Of a DNA stretch of 64,000 bases, positions 34,778-46,196 are shown piece after piece. Made by a program: the position numbers and the translations under genes. Origin of the DNA: Mycoplasmopsis sturni DSM 22021 (GTDB taxonomy: Bacteria; Bacillota_I; Bacilli_A; Mycoplasmatales; Metamycoplasmataceae); NCBI RefSeq assembly GCF_000701485.1, contig NZ_KL370785.1, positions 62,001 to 126,000 on the forward strand, read 5' to 3'. Position 1 is the stretch's first letter, and each line of letters opens with the position of its first letter. The notes below the pieces were generated by a model. The model was not told the DNA's origin, did not search any database, and saw only the letters and a program-made list of their open reading frames with translations.

Positions 34778-36088
34778 TATAATTTATTAATTTCAATTAA
34801 AGCTATTTCTTTTGGTTTTGTTGGTTGTTTAAAAACCTTAAAACTGTATTTTTCATCTAAGACAAACTGGGTTTTTTTATAAAGTTTCTTATCTTTTGTT
34901 TTTCAAAGTAAATATTCCTCAACGGTCATTTCTTCTTCTTGCTCACTTAATAGGTTTAATGGAATATCTAATTGCTTGAATGCATCATAAATATAAACAT
35001 TAGACTTTACACGAGCTTCTTCAAGGGAAATTTCATAAATTTCTTCAAAATCATCATGTTCATCGTAAATTTCACCAACAATTTCTTCGATGATATCTTC
35101 AATAGTAATAATACCTTTAACTTGTGTTGAATTATTATTCTCCACAACAAAAGCCATTTGAGCTTTTGCTTTACGCATTTTTTCTAAAGCTGATGATAAC
35201 AGCGAATTTTCCGATACAAGTGGAACGGATTTAGTATAGTTAATGATTTTGCCACGCTTTAAGAAGAAAATATCTTTTAAAATGACTATCCCAATTAAAT
35301 TACCATCTTTCATCACCGGAATTCGACCGTATTTGGTTTCTTTAAAAATCTCTTGTGCTTTGGCAATGTTATCACGATAATCAAGATATGAAACATCTTT
35401 AAGTCGTACATAATGTTTTTGAACTTTAGTAGAATCAAGATCTAAAGCATTTTTGACCAATAAGCTCTCACCAGTTTGCAGCACCCCTTCATTTTGGGCT
35501 AAATTAATCATAGTTTTGAGCTCTTCTTCGGTATTAGTTACTAAAACTTTCTTTCCGAATTTACTTACTGGAAGTGTTAATAAATATAAAATTCAGTACA
35601 TAAATTCAATAAAAGGACTAAAAATTTGTAAATATTTATCAGCATATGATTTAGCTAGTAACTTTGGAAGAATCTCACCAAAAATAACAAGTAAAGGCGT
35701 AACTATGCTAATGGAAACAATTGTAACAACACCTTCAGAGTGAATAATTTGAGTTAATAAAAGTGAAGTTAATACCGATGAAGCAACATTAACTAAATTA
35801 TTACCAATTAAAATAGTGCTTAAAATTTGATTAAATCTCTTTTTTTTGCTTATCAATTAATTTAGCATTAGTCATTTTATTTTCAACCATATCATTAACT
35901 TTAGCTGGCGAAATGGTTGAATAAGCCGTTTCAGAACCACTGAAAATTGCACTTAAAATAAATAAAAAGATTAGCACAACAAGCAAAATAACTTGAATGT
36001 ATCAAGTTAGTCCTTGCTCATTGTTTATTTTAGTAATTTGTTCACTTGTATCAAGTGCTCATTTAGACAGACTCGGATCTGTACTCAT
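34777..36088 (-). pseudogene. CNNM/CorC-type (HlyC-like) transporter, frameshifted at an A8 tract
   Basis: The N-terminal part (from ATG 36088, AAGGAG site) has a DUF21/CNNM transmembrane start with S-A-I-F-S-G-S-E-T-A-Y-S. After D-K-Q-K-K the frame meets eight A (35841-35848 minus a base, on the coding strand) and stops at 35831-35833. The rest of the protein, S-T-I-L-I-G-N-N-L-V-N, two CBS domains and a C-terminal CorC/HlyC domain, continues in the -1 frame to 34777. Removing one A restores a 436-aa protein of normal length for the family, which is linked to Mg2+/Co2+ transport or efflux. It may be a true pseudogene, a reversible switch, or a homopolymer sequencing error. Confidence 0.85.
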
Positions 36089-36105
36089 GATTGTTTTTCT
36101 CCTTA

Positions 36106-37560
36106 TTAATTTTCTTTACGATATTCTTTAAAAAGAACATATTGACCTTCATATTGAATCCCTTGAATGCCCGGTTCTCCCATTCTATTTTTAGCAATAG
36201 ATAAAACTGTATTATACTGATTTTCTCTAGTATTATCCTTGTTTCGACTTAAAAAGATAACAATATCAGCATCTTGCTCAATTTGCCCAGAATCACGAAG
36301 ATCTTGTAATTGAGGCAATTTATCTTCACGGTGTTCCACATTACGAGAAAGCTGTGAAAGTGCTAAAATTGGAATTTTTAGCTCTAAAGCTAAGGTTTTA
36401 AGAGTACGGGAAATAGTTGCTACTTCATTTTGTCTATTTCCGGCAAAACGCTTAGATTGAATTAACTGTAAATAATCGACAATAACTAAGTCTAATTGAC
36501 CATTGAGATCATTATAATGTTTACGAATCTTAAAAGCAATTTCATCAATATCACCACTAGGTTTGTCATCAAAATAAACACCTAAATTACTAAATTGGAC
36601 ATTCGTCACTTTAAGCGCATTAAATTCGTCATTAGTTAAATATTTTCCGACTTGAATCTTTTGTAATTCTACCCGTGCATTTGAAGCAAAGAATCTAGAT
36701 GTTAGTTCATGATTAGACATCTCCAGTGAGATAAAAGCAACGTTTTTAGGGCGACTATGACCTGAATTAGGGCGAAAACTACTAAAGGCAATATTTCGTG
36801 CTATATTAAGCGCTAGCGCGGTTTTTCCTACTCCAGGACGAGCAGCAAGAATAATTAATTGACCTGGTTTAAAACCATGTACACGATTATCAATTCCATC
36901 AAAGCCAGTCATTAAATAGTTGGTTTCCATGCGTCCGCTTTTAATGTCGCTAACTTTTTGAATTAATTCATTAGAAGTATCTGATAATTTGACAAAAATA
37001 GAATCATCAATAGCGTTTTGTGAATTATCATCTAAAAAATTTTGCAATTCATAAAAAGCATTGCTTCATAATTGGCTTTCGTTTGTTAAAGCTTGGTTGT
37101 TAAAATGCTTAATTTGATGCTTATAAAAAGCCTCCAAATAGCGCATTTTAGTTAGATTCATTAAACGATCTAAATTCCCTAAAAAATGGCTAGTGTTAGA
37201 AGATACAAGCGCAATTTCCGCAATAAAAGCATCATCAATATCATTAAAAAGACCAGAATTTCTGATTTCATCACTTTGAATGCTATTTTCTAGCTCAACG
37301 ATACCAAAATGAGCAAAAGTGCTTCCGTTTAACTCTTTAAGTTTTTTAATGAGCAAAAATAATTGTCGATTCTGAATGTTAAAAAAATTATATTCTTGCA
37401 CATATTGAATTGCTTGTTCTTGGTTTTCTGAATAACTGATCATTGTACTAAGAATTTGACGTTCCAAATCTCGATCATAAAAAACTGTATCGGCACTAAT
37501 TTGTGGCGTTAGTAATTGAATATAATTTTCTCGATTAGATATTCGCCTATCTTTGAACAT
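36106..37560 (-). CDS. dnaB: Replicative DNA helicase DnaB (484 aa)
   Basis: A helical N-terminal domain (~25-160) is followed by a RecA-type domain with Walker A A-A-R-P-G-V-G-K-T, I-S-L-E-M-S, Walker B L-V-I-V-D-Y-L-Q-L-I and A-L-S-Q-L-S-R. DnaB unwinds DNA ahead of the replication fork as a ring hexamer and recruits primase. The gene begins 14 nt inside rplI, and the rplI-dnaB order is common in Firmicutes. The last residues are R-K-E-N; 17 bp separate its stop from the CNNM-type start. Confidence 0.96.
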
Positions 37561-38005
37561 GCAATTTTACCTCAAGTCTAATTGTTGCTTGAATGTCTTT
37601 GTATAAAGTTGCAATAACTTCGTGTTTTCCTTCTGAAACAAAATGAATTTTTTCAAGTGCATGCTTTGGAAGGTTAAATCCCATTTTTTTAAGTGATTCA
37701 TGTACTTCTTTAGTTGAAATACTTTTATGAATATGAAGATTACCATGCTTATCAATAGCCCCTTCTAAGGTGTAGTGCAAGGTAACCTCTTCAAGTTGAC
37801 TTTTAAGATGAATAAAATGAGTTCTTTTTTCGTGCTCATTAGCTTGTAATTCTAAGAGTTTTTTATCAAGCTGTTTAGCAGTTTTTTCATTATATGGAAG
37901 CGCTAATCCTTGCTTAATTAAAAAGTTAGTTGCGTATCCGCTAGCTACTTCAATAATAGTATTGGCTTTTCCATCTTTACAATCTTTTAATAAAATGACT
38001 TTCAT
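37547..38005 (-). CDS. rplI: 50S ribosomal protein L9 (152 aa)
   Basis: N-terminal domain M-K-V-I-L-L-K-D with G-Y-A-T-N-F-L-I, central long helix (~45-80) and C-terminal rRNA-binding domain, full length for L9. It binds 23S rRNA at the base of the L1 stalk. Its ATG overlaps the gdpP stop (TAATG), and its end overlaps dnaB. A gdpP-rplI-dnaB order is conserved in many Firmicutes. Confidence 0.96.
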   Translation of the reverse strand: MKVILLKDCKDGKANTIIEVASGYATNFLIKQGLALPYNEKTAKQLDKKLLELQANEHEKRTHFIHLKSQLEEVTLHYTLEGAIDKHGNLHIHKSISTKEVHESLKKMGFNLPKHALEKIHFVSEGKHEVIATLYKDIQATIRLEVKLHVQR

Positions 38006-40014
38006 TATTTCTCTCCTGTCGCGACAATCGCATGTTTAATGTTATCTACAAATACTTCTAGTGGCTCAGTTGAAACTGCTGCAGCTACACCAAAGTGTCC
38101 ACCGCCTCCAATGGATTCGCAAATAATTTGGACATTAGTGTTATTACCACGAGCACTAACTTTATAAGTATTTGGATTTTTAGCGTCTTTTAATTTTGCA
38201 ACTACAAATGAAGCAAGACGTCCCTTGATTTTTAAAACTTCATTGGCAGCAATAGAAATGGTATCATTAGAAGCTTCTACATCTGAATATGTTAGGAAAA
38301 ATCCTGGTTTTACTTCTGTTAAGTTGCTAAGTAATTTAGCAATGGTTTCTTTGGTTTTTTCGTCAATTTTTAATAATTCTCCTGCAATTTCACCTCGCGC
38401 ACCTTTACTTTCTAAAAATCCTGCTGCTTCAAAAGTACGAGACGAAATTGATTTTGAAAATTGGTTTGTATCTAAGTAAATTCCATTGAGTAAAAGTTGG
38501 GCTGCAACTCTGGAAATTTCTTTTCCTGTCTGGATAAATGCTAAAATTTCAGTGACAATTTCACTTGCTGAGGAAGCAGATGTCTCAATGTAAATATTAC
38601 TTCGTGGACAATAATCAATCTCTTTATAAATACGGTGATGATCAATAATAAAGACGTTATTACGGTTTGAATTAATCAATGCATCAGGGTTATCCGTACG
38701 CATAATATCTGAATTATCAACAAAAACAACCAGTGTATTTCCATCTGTAATTTTAGTTAAATATTGCATATTTTTAATACTATATGCATCCTTTAATTCT
38801 TTTTTATCTAAATAAGAATCACTAAAAATGTTAATAGCAGTATTATCAAATGTATTATTACCTATATAAACTTCTTTTCCATAATGTTTAGCTAATTCAT
38901 AAATCCCAAAAGAAGCTCCTATTGCATCTAAATCAGCTAATGAATGTCCATAAATAATAACTTTATTAATTTCATTGCTTTCGAGTTTTTGCTGCAATTC
39001 AAGAGCAATATTTTTAACTTTGGTACGATTAGTGTCAGGAATAATTTCACTATTTGAACCATAATATAATGGTGTGCTACTATTTGAAAAAATAGCAATT
39101 TGATCTCCGCCTCTACTTTGAGCTTGTAGTAGGGCTTTTTTAGCTTGTTCTAATTGCTCATTTAAGGAACTTCACCCGGTTGCAAAACCAACTGAAACTG
39201 AAAGTTTATTGATAACTCCTCCAATTGTAGCGGCTTTTTGGTTTAAATTTACAAAAAGGTCAAATTTTTGTTCTTTAAGACTATCTAATACTTTTTGATT
39301 AGTAATAATGATAAATTTTCCATTAGTATACTGACGATAAATTAAATTATATTTACGCACATATTCTTCAATGGTATCAATAATAATTTTGTTAATTCTA
39401 AAAAAATGTTCTTCAGATAAAATTGATTGATAAAGTTGATAGTTATCAATTTCAATTTCTCCAATAACAGTTTTTTGCTCATCAGCTTCTGTTTTAAATA
39501 AGTATTCAGTAGAAATATCCCGTATAACAACAGTATTGCTAGCTTGTCAAAATTGAGCTTCAAAGACGCTATTTTCATCATGAAACTCGATTTTGCTTTG
39601 ATTTAGATCAATTTTATGATTAGTACTTCCTGGAAAATGAAATTTATGAAAAAATTCCCCAATGTCTCAATTAATAAAATCACCCTTAAACTTGGTTTTT
39701 ATAAAAGTACTACTTCAAATGATTTTTTGTGAAGCATCATAAATAATGATACCAATATTATTGTTGGCCATAATTTCTTCAACAAAAACATTAAAAGAAT
39801 TTTTCGCTAACTCTCTTGATGCAATAAAACTAGTAACAATTTTGTATAACATGAAAATTTCTACAACTAAAATAACAACAATAGCAAAAGTCAAGCCTAT
39901 AACTACTAAAAAATTATTGGCTTGTTTTATCAAAGGAATCAGTAATAAAATGACAAAAATAAGAAACATAACCATTAAACTACTTAAATACCAAATTTTT
40001 CGTTTATTTGTCAA
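38005..40014 (-). CDS. gdpP: c-di-AMP phosphodiesterase GdpP (669 aa)
   Basis: Two N-terminal membrane helices (~10-55), a PAS-like region, a degenerate GGDEF-like region (~170-310) and a C-terminal DHH/DHHA1 phosphodiesterase: Y-G-H-S-L-A-D-L-D-A-I-G, F-I-I-D-H-H-R and G-G-G-G-H-F-G-V-A-A-A. It hydrolyses c-di-AMP and so balances CdaA. I prefer the TTG at 40014 because GGAGG lies just before it; the in-frame ATG at 40026 overlaps that site and has none of its own, but would add only four residues. First gene of the operon, divergent from the PTS gene. Confidence 0.93.
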
Positions 40015-40113
40015 GATTACCTCCATCCAATTTGTTTTAATTATATAAAATTTTATTTATTTTTGTGCTATGTGGTAAAATTTCGCTTTTTTTGATTTTT
40101 TTACTATCTTTAG

Positions 40114-40142
40114 TATCTTAAATGGTAAAAAATTTATATAAT
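40114..40142 (+). promoter_or_regulatory. Promoter of the PTS IIB-IIA gene
   Basis: A consensus -10 TATAAT (40137-40142) lies ~37 bp before the ATG, with a GTGAGGT ribosome-binding site near the start. The -35 (TATCTT at 40114) is weak. A short inverted pair ACTA/TAGT is present just upstream. Confidence 0.5.
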
Positions 40143-40178
40143 ATTTTTAATTATAAATATATATTAAAGTGAGGTTAT

Positions 40179-40994
40179 ATGTCACAAAATATTTCACAAA
40201 AAGTTAAAGATATTGTCTCAGCTTTTGGTGGTGTTTACAACATTATTGCATACAATAACTGTGTGTCGCGTTTAAGATATGACGTTAAAAATTTAGCATT
40301 TGTTAACGTTGAAAAACTTAAAGAATTAGGTGCTCTTGACGTAATTATTTTTGATGGACAAAAACACGTTCAAGCAATTTTTGGATTAGAAGCTGAAGAA
40401 CTTAATAAAGAAATTAAAGCAAGTATTTCAAAACTTAAAGAAGATCCAGAACAACTTGCTCTTTGCGAAGTAAACGAACAAGGATGTAATGTTGAAGTAG
40501 CAAGTGAAAATGCATTTGATAAATCAGCTTTAAATCAAGTTAAATTAATTGCACCTATTACTGGTGAAATTGTTGATCTTAAAGACTTAAATAATGAAAT
40601 TATTGCTCAAGGATTAGCTGGAAAAGGATTTGCCATTAAAGTTAACGAAAAACAAAAAATGACTTTACTTGCTCCTTTTACAGGAACAGTTACATTAATG
40701 CCTGCAAGCAGACACCAACTTATTTTAAAACACCCAAATGGTCTTGAAGTTTTAATGTTATTTGGTCTTGATTCATATAAGTTAAATGGAATCGGACTTA
40801 ATTCAAAAGTACAAGTAAATAAAACTATCTCTCAAGGTTCAGATTTAATGGAAATTGAATTTGATCGTTTAGCAAATGATAAATTAGATTCTCACATCGT
40901 CTTTATTGTTACTAATGATTCAGAACTTAAAAAGATTCAAATTAATTCAAAAAATGTAAAAACCGGTGAAGAATTCGCCTTAATTAGTAAATAA
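40179..40994 (+). CDS. PTS IIB-IIA protein, glucose family, with inactivated IIA site (271 aa)
   Basis: Residues 1-90 are a glucose-family IIB domain with Y-N-N-C-V-S-R-L-R, where Cys28 is the phosphorylated residue. Residues ~115-271 are a IIA(Glc/Crr)-type domain: I-A-Q-G-L-A-G-K-G-F-A-I, then S-R-H-Q-L-I-L-K (His179), then E-V-L-M-L-F-G-L-D. In E. coli IIA(Glc), His75 and His90 are 15 apart and His90 carries the phosphate. Here His179 is kept, but residue 194, 15 further, is Leu. The IIA half therefore cannot take phosphate in the normal way. No IIC permease is nearby. It could be regulatory, or could deliver phosphate only through IIB (inference). Confidence 0.88.
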   Translation: MSQNISQKVKDIVSAFGGVYNIIAYNNCVSRLRYDVKNLAFVNVEKLKELGALDVIIFDGQKHVQAIFGLEAEELNKEIKASISKLKEDPEQLALCEVNEQGCNVEVASENAFDKSALNQVKLIAPITGEIVDLKDLNNEIIAQGLAGKGFAIKVNEKQKMTLLAPFTGTVTLMPASRHQLILKHPNGLEVLMLFGLDSYKLNGIGLNSKVQVNKTISQGSDLMEIEFDRLANDKLDSHIVFIVTNDSELKKIQINSKNVKTGEEFALISK

Positions 40995-41021
40995 AAAACT
41001 CGCTTTTTAAAGTGAGTTTTT
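40994..41021 (+). terminator. Intrinsic terminator after the PTS gene
   Basis: A 12-bp stem (AAAAACTCGCTT with AAGTGAGTTTTT, one G-T pair) and a following T-run begin at the stop codon. Confidence 0.8.
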
Positions 41022-41035
41022 CTTATTTTTCTAGA

Positions 41036-41068
41036 TTAATAAAATCGCCTTATTGGCGATTTTATTAA
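41036..41068 (-). terminator. Terminator hairpin of the 1,570-aa lipoprotein gene
   Basis: A perfect 14-bp stem TTAATAAAATCGCC / GGCGATTTTATTAA with a 5-nt loop lies 2 bp past the lipoprotein stop codon. It may act in both directions. Confidence 0.8.
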
Positions 41069-41070
41069 TT

Positions 41071-44000
41071 TTATTCTTGAGGTTGTGCTTCCTCTTTATT
41101 ATCTGTTTGGTTTGAAGATTCTGTATTTTCTTTATCTACTTGATCTACTTTATCAAGGAAAGGTTTTGATGTATCTCTAAATTGGATAATAGCATAATTA
41201 AGAGCAGTGGTGAAATTCATTTTATCAACTGCTGCTTTAGCAGATTCATCACTATTACTTAATTTAGTAAGTGATTTAGCTTGTTCAAAAATATGCTCAA
41301 CCACTTTTTGTTTATCTGCTTCGGTAATAGCTGAATCATCTTCGTTTTTAGAATTTAATCCAAATAATTTAAGAGTATCATTGTATCAAGTTTTAGCTGA
41401 GTTAATTTGAGCTTTAAGGTTTTGATCGTTTTCAATATATTGTTGGTAGAATTTAGTATCTAAAACATAGTTAGAAAACTTGTAAGCTAATTGCATAAAG
41501 TAATCTTTTTTGTTTGTGTAAATTCTAGTTAAAGCTTTTTCATACTCTTGTTTAGCAATATCAAATGTTTGTGTGTAATATTGAATTGCTTTTGTGTAAC
41601 TTCTTTCTGAATCTCTTGAAATAACTGTATCAAGTAAAGCTTTAAGAATTTGTGCTTTTGAATAGAAGTTAATAATTAATTTAACATCTCTTGTTAAGCT
41701 ATCTTTTTCGCTTCTTTCTTCAAGAGTGTAATCGTGCGCAAGTGTTTTATCAGTATTTGGTTGCGCATCATGTGCTGGGTGAATAAATTGACTATTAACT
41801 TGAAGAAGATCATTTTGTACTTTTTCAAGATCGCTTACAAGATAAAGATTATCTTTAAGTTCTTTAAGTTTTTTCTCAACATCTTCTTTATGTGCTTGAG
41901 TTAACTTATCACCTACATAGAAGTTATAATGAGCTATAAAAGCTTTTAATTTAAGAATGTAGTTAGATAAAGCTTCTACTCTTAAAAAGTTATCTGTAGG
42001 AATGCTATTGTCAGGAAGCGCCATGTAGTATTTTCTTTTTTGAGAATCAAAATTAGCACCTTCTTCTTTAATTAATTTTAATTCTTCAGTTAAAGCATCT
42101 AATTCTGCAATTTCATCTTTAAATTGTTCTAACTTAAGATTTTCTTGTTTATCTGAGTCTTTTTTGAAATCTTCGTATTCTTTAATGAATTTTTCAATTT
42201 CTGTTTTAATTGCTGAAATTTGTTCTGAATATCTTGGATCAATGTTGTCATTTTCTAAGAATGATTCAGCAATATATGAAGCAACTCTTGTCATTGATTC
42301 GCGGTATTTTTTCTCTAAGTCTTGGTAATCACCAACTCTATTGTTTGCATATTGAGATAATGAATAATCGTTAACTTCCTCGCCATCAATTGACAATGAT
42401 GTTCCATCATCATTTAAAGAAGCTCCATTTAATTTTCATAAATCTTGTTTTTGTAAGTCTTTAATAGCTGAATGTTGACTTAAAAAGTCTCAGAAATTAA
42501 TAATATTTGCAAGATCTCCACCAATTTTAGCGTTTTCACCATCTTCGGCATTGTACTCGCTTCCTAAGAATAATTCTTGGCTATATTTAGCTTTTTCACC
42601 TTCATTTCTTGAAAGAAGTGTAAGTACTTTATTTTTGATAAAATCGATGTTTTCTTGTTTTTTATTTACATCAAAATCATTTAAATAGTTTTTAAGTTCT
42701 TCAATTTGTGTACGATGTTCGTCGTTTACAGGTGTATCTTCATAACTATCTGATAATTTGTAAAGCTCATTTCTAAGTTGACTTAAAAATAGATATTCAA
42801 GATATCTATCACGAAGTGATAGGTTTTCTTCATCATTTTTGAATGTATAGTTATAATCATGAAGTAATGCTGCTTTTTCTTCATCTGTATCTTTTTGTTC
42901 TTTAATTACAGAGTAATACTTAAAGTAACCTTTAATAACTTCAAATAAATCATCATAAAGTTGAGCCGCAACACCGTTTTTAGGTTTTAATGAAGATTCT
43001 TCGGCATTTTCATTAGTCATATCTACAAAGAATAATTTTTGAGCTTCATTAGCTAAATCTTTATAAAGTTGTTCTAATGCTTCAGGTGTAATTAATTCTT
43101 CGTTTAATTTTGGATTATCTTGGCTTTGTGGACTTTTAATTCAATTATAAGCTTCAAGACCTCTTAATCTACCATAAGCTTCAATTGTTCCTTGTTCATA
43201 TAATCTACTCATAAATAGATCGATATTTGATCTATAATAGTCACCTTCATTTTGAATATCATTAAAAGCATAACTTCATGTAACAGCACTTTCGATAAAA
43301 CTACTAAATCTAAGTTTTTCGTTACTTTTGGCATCTTTTTTGCTTTCAAGTTCTTTCTTTTCTTCTTCACTTAATTCTTTTTGTGATTGTAAGAAGCTTA
43401 AGAATTTAATTCATTTATCTAAATCACTTTCAAATAATTCCGGGAATTCTACATAAATAGGATCGCTTTCTTTATTAAGTGCTTTTCAATTTGCTTCTTC
43501 AACTTTAAGAGCTTCAGCTTCTAATTCAGAAGCAGTTTTTGAAATAATTGTATCTCCTGAATTTTCATTTGGTAAATTAGTTTCGATCAATTGGTTTTTA
43601 GCAAAGTAAAGTCACTTTTGCATATCAACTGCATCAGCAGCTTGTTGTTCTGTTACGTCTCTACCATTAATTGTTTGGTAATCTTTTTCTAATTTATCTA
43701 ATCATCTTTGAACTTGAATTGAATATTCTCTAACTAAGAAATTATGTATGTAGTTTTCTGAATCTTTTTTAACATCATCTTTGAGATATTCTGCTTTTGC
43801 GTAAATATCTTGTCATTGATTTTCGATGTCTTTGTCTTTATTTTCTTCATTTTTTGGATCTTGTAATAATGAATTAATTGCATCTAATCTTGATTTAACA
43901 AAACCAGTTTTTGATATATTTAATCATACTAATTCTGAAGCTCAAATAACTTTAAAGTTATCTTTATTATCTTTAAGTGATTCAATTAATGCTTTGAATT

Positions 44001-45783
44001 TTTCCGCTTCTGAAGCATTATCTCATAAAACAGGTTTTCCATCAATAGTACCATATTTATTAATGTTTTCTCCACCAAATACATCTCTATATTCATCAAG
44101 TAAAATTGCTCTAAATTCAGGTTTTTGAATTAATTCTGCAAATTTAGTATTTGCTTTATCTGCAACTTCTTTAGCTTTTTCATCACTAAAGTTGTTAGGA
44201 TTTTCTTTAATTTCTTTATTAGCAAGTAAGGTGTTTAATCTTTTAATTGAAGCTTCATATTCAGGATAGTTTTCTTCAAAAACATCAACATTATATTTAA
44301 TGTATTGATAATAATTATTTACTTCAAAATCTCAATGTGCTGTTTGAGGATCGTCAAAATCAGTAACATTTTGACGTTGTAAGAATCTATAAAACTCTTC
44401 AACTGTTTTAACGTCATTATCAAATTGTTTTGGTGAATATCAAGAATTTTCAGGTAGTTTAAGTGCTTCTTTTTGATTATTTCAAAAGTCTACTTCACTT
44501 TGTAAAGCTACTTCAGGCGTGACTGGATTTGCTCAATTATCTTTGTATTCTGAAGTTTCTCCAATTTTTCCGTCTTTATCTCTTGTGAATCTTTCAATAT
44601 CATATTGAGTATATTTAATTAACTCTTTGTATCTTTCAGCAATTGCTCTTTGTTCTTCTGTAGCTGGTTTAGCTTCATCGATAGCTTGTAATGCTTTAAT
44701 TTCTGCTTCAAGATCATTAAGAACTTTATAACCACCATCAACATTATTTAAAAGTCTTAAAATAGCATAATTAACTTTATCTTTAGGTGTAAGGTCTAAG
44801 TTTCTAAATTGCCCTAAAATTACTTGTAATTTTGTTTCATCTTTTTTATCTTCTAAGATGCTAAGTTCATCAAGAATATTTGAAAGTTTGGTTTGGTATT
44901 TTTGTCTAAGTTCATCATTAATGAATCAATAAACACTATTTTGAGCTTTTTCAGCTCTATCTTTAAATTCCTTAGTATATGCAGAAATTTCTTCTTGTGT
45001 GAATTTTTGATTATCTTCAGGTTTTCTTAAATAATGTGCAGCTTTTAGAGAAAGTAATCTATCATAAGCTGGTTTGTATTGAGTAAATTTATCTAAGAAT
45101 TGATCAACTTGGTGTTCTAAATATTCACCTAAACTTGTAATTTCAAAATTAGTTGTGTAATTTTCGTCTTTATATCTGTTGAAAATAAAGGTTAAGTATG
45201 ACTTAAGTGATTCTAAATCTTTGTTGAATTGTTCTGATGAGTAATCAAAATCTGCTTCTGATAAATATTGTTCTAGACCTTTAAAAGCATCAACAGTAGC
45301 TTGTGCATTTACATTTGCTTGATATTCAAGTTCACGTTTATAAAGTTCAACACTATCAACTTGTTTAGCTGTTAAGCTTGTTGTGTATTCTGGATTTGGT
45401 TTGAATCCTCTGATTACATAAGTTTGAACATCACTTAAAGTCCCTGTTTTAATGTCTTTTAATTGGAATTTAACTTCGGTTTTAGTATTTAAATTAAGAA
45501 ATGAAACATTTACTACTTCATACTTTTTAGTATCATAAGCATAAAATCTTACATCTTCAATTTTTGAAACGTATGTTGAATAAACATCACTAATGTTTGT
45601 TTTAATTCTTTCACGCCCGTATTGTGAGTCTTTATCAAAAACTGAAACCTGAACAGTTGATGCAACTGCATTCATGATCTTCTTGTTTTCTTCAGCACTT
45701 CTTTCATTTGAACATGAAAGCGCTGTAAGAGGTACAAGTGATAATGCAGAAGCACCTAAGATAAGTTTATTTTTTAGACGCAT
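41071..45783 (-). CDS. Very large lipoprotein of unknown function (1,570 aa)
   Basis: Starts MRLKNKLILGASALSLVPLT and has lipobox T-A-L-S-C, so it is acylated and surface-exposed. The remainder is almost wholly charged helical sequence with many Trp coded by TGA and frequent L-x-x-L-K-x-x-L-E spacing; no enzyme motif is visible. The first ~150 residues contain a short beta-rich part (V-S-F-L-N-L-N-T-K-T-E-V-K-F). The C-terminus is acidic and low-complexity (N-Q-T-D-N-K-E-E-A-Q-P-Q-E). It is monocistronic: AGGAG before the ATG, terminators at both sides. Possible adhesin or scaffold; I do not recognise the family. Confidence 0.85.
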
Positions 45784-46164
45784 GTTATCTCCTATTTTGT
45801 TAGTGAAAAAGTAAAAATAGTCATACTTTTTCCTTTTATATCTAATTTAATATTGAAATTATACAACTTTTTTGAGCTAAATTTAAGATGAAATTCAACA
45901 GAATTAATTTAATTAAATTTAACTTTTTTGTTGTATTTTTGTCAATAAATTATTATTTTTAATTTATAGTTGAAATTTTACCGAATTTTGGGGTATTTTT
46001 GTTAAAAAATAACTAGTTTTTTTATAAAAATTACACAGCAAAAAGTTTTTTGATAAAAGTATTTTTTACTTTTTATTTGAAATTAACCAAAAATTTAAAT
46101 AATTCAAAATGCAAATTCATTTTTGAGCAAAGGTTTGCACCTAAGCTAAAAAACAAAAGAAAAC
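45784..46164. other. Spacer upstream of the large lipoprotein, no gene
   Basis: An AT-rich stretch of ~380 bp without an open frame of note. It should hold the lipoprotein promoter near its left end. I see no repeat, RNA gene or clear operator here. Confidence 0.5.
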
Positions 46165-46190
46165 AAAAAAGCACCATTGAGTGCTTTTTT
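46165..46190 (-). terminator. Intrinsic terminator after the aquaglyceroporin gene
   Basis: Stem AAAAAAGCAC / GTGCTTTTTT with a 6-nt loop lies 7 bp past the stop codon of the aquaporin-family gene. The run of six T exists on both strands. Confidence 0.85.
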
Positions 46191-46196
46191 AAATGA

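Noticed and set aside
35453..35743. 96-aa plus-strand open frame opposite the CNNM-type gene
   Set aside because: It is antisense to a conserved CBS-domain protein, has no ribosome-binding site and reads as a shadow of that gene.
35831..35856. Programmed frameshift in the CNNM-type gene
   Set aside because: No stimulatory structure or known slippery pattern with a Shine-Dalgarno-like element; a simple extra A explains it, so I list it as a break.
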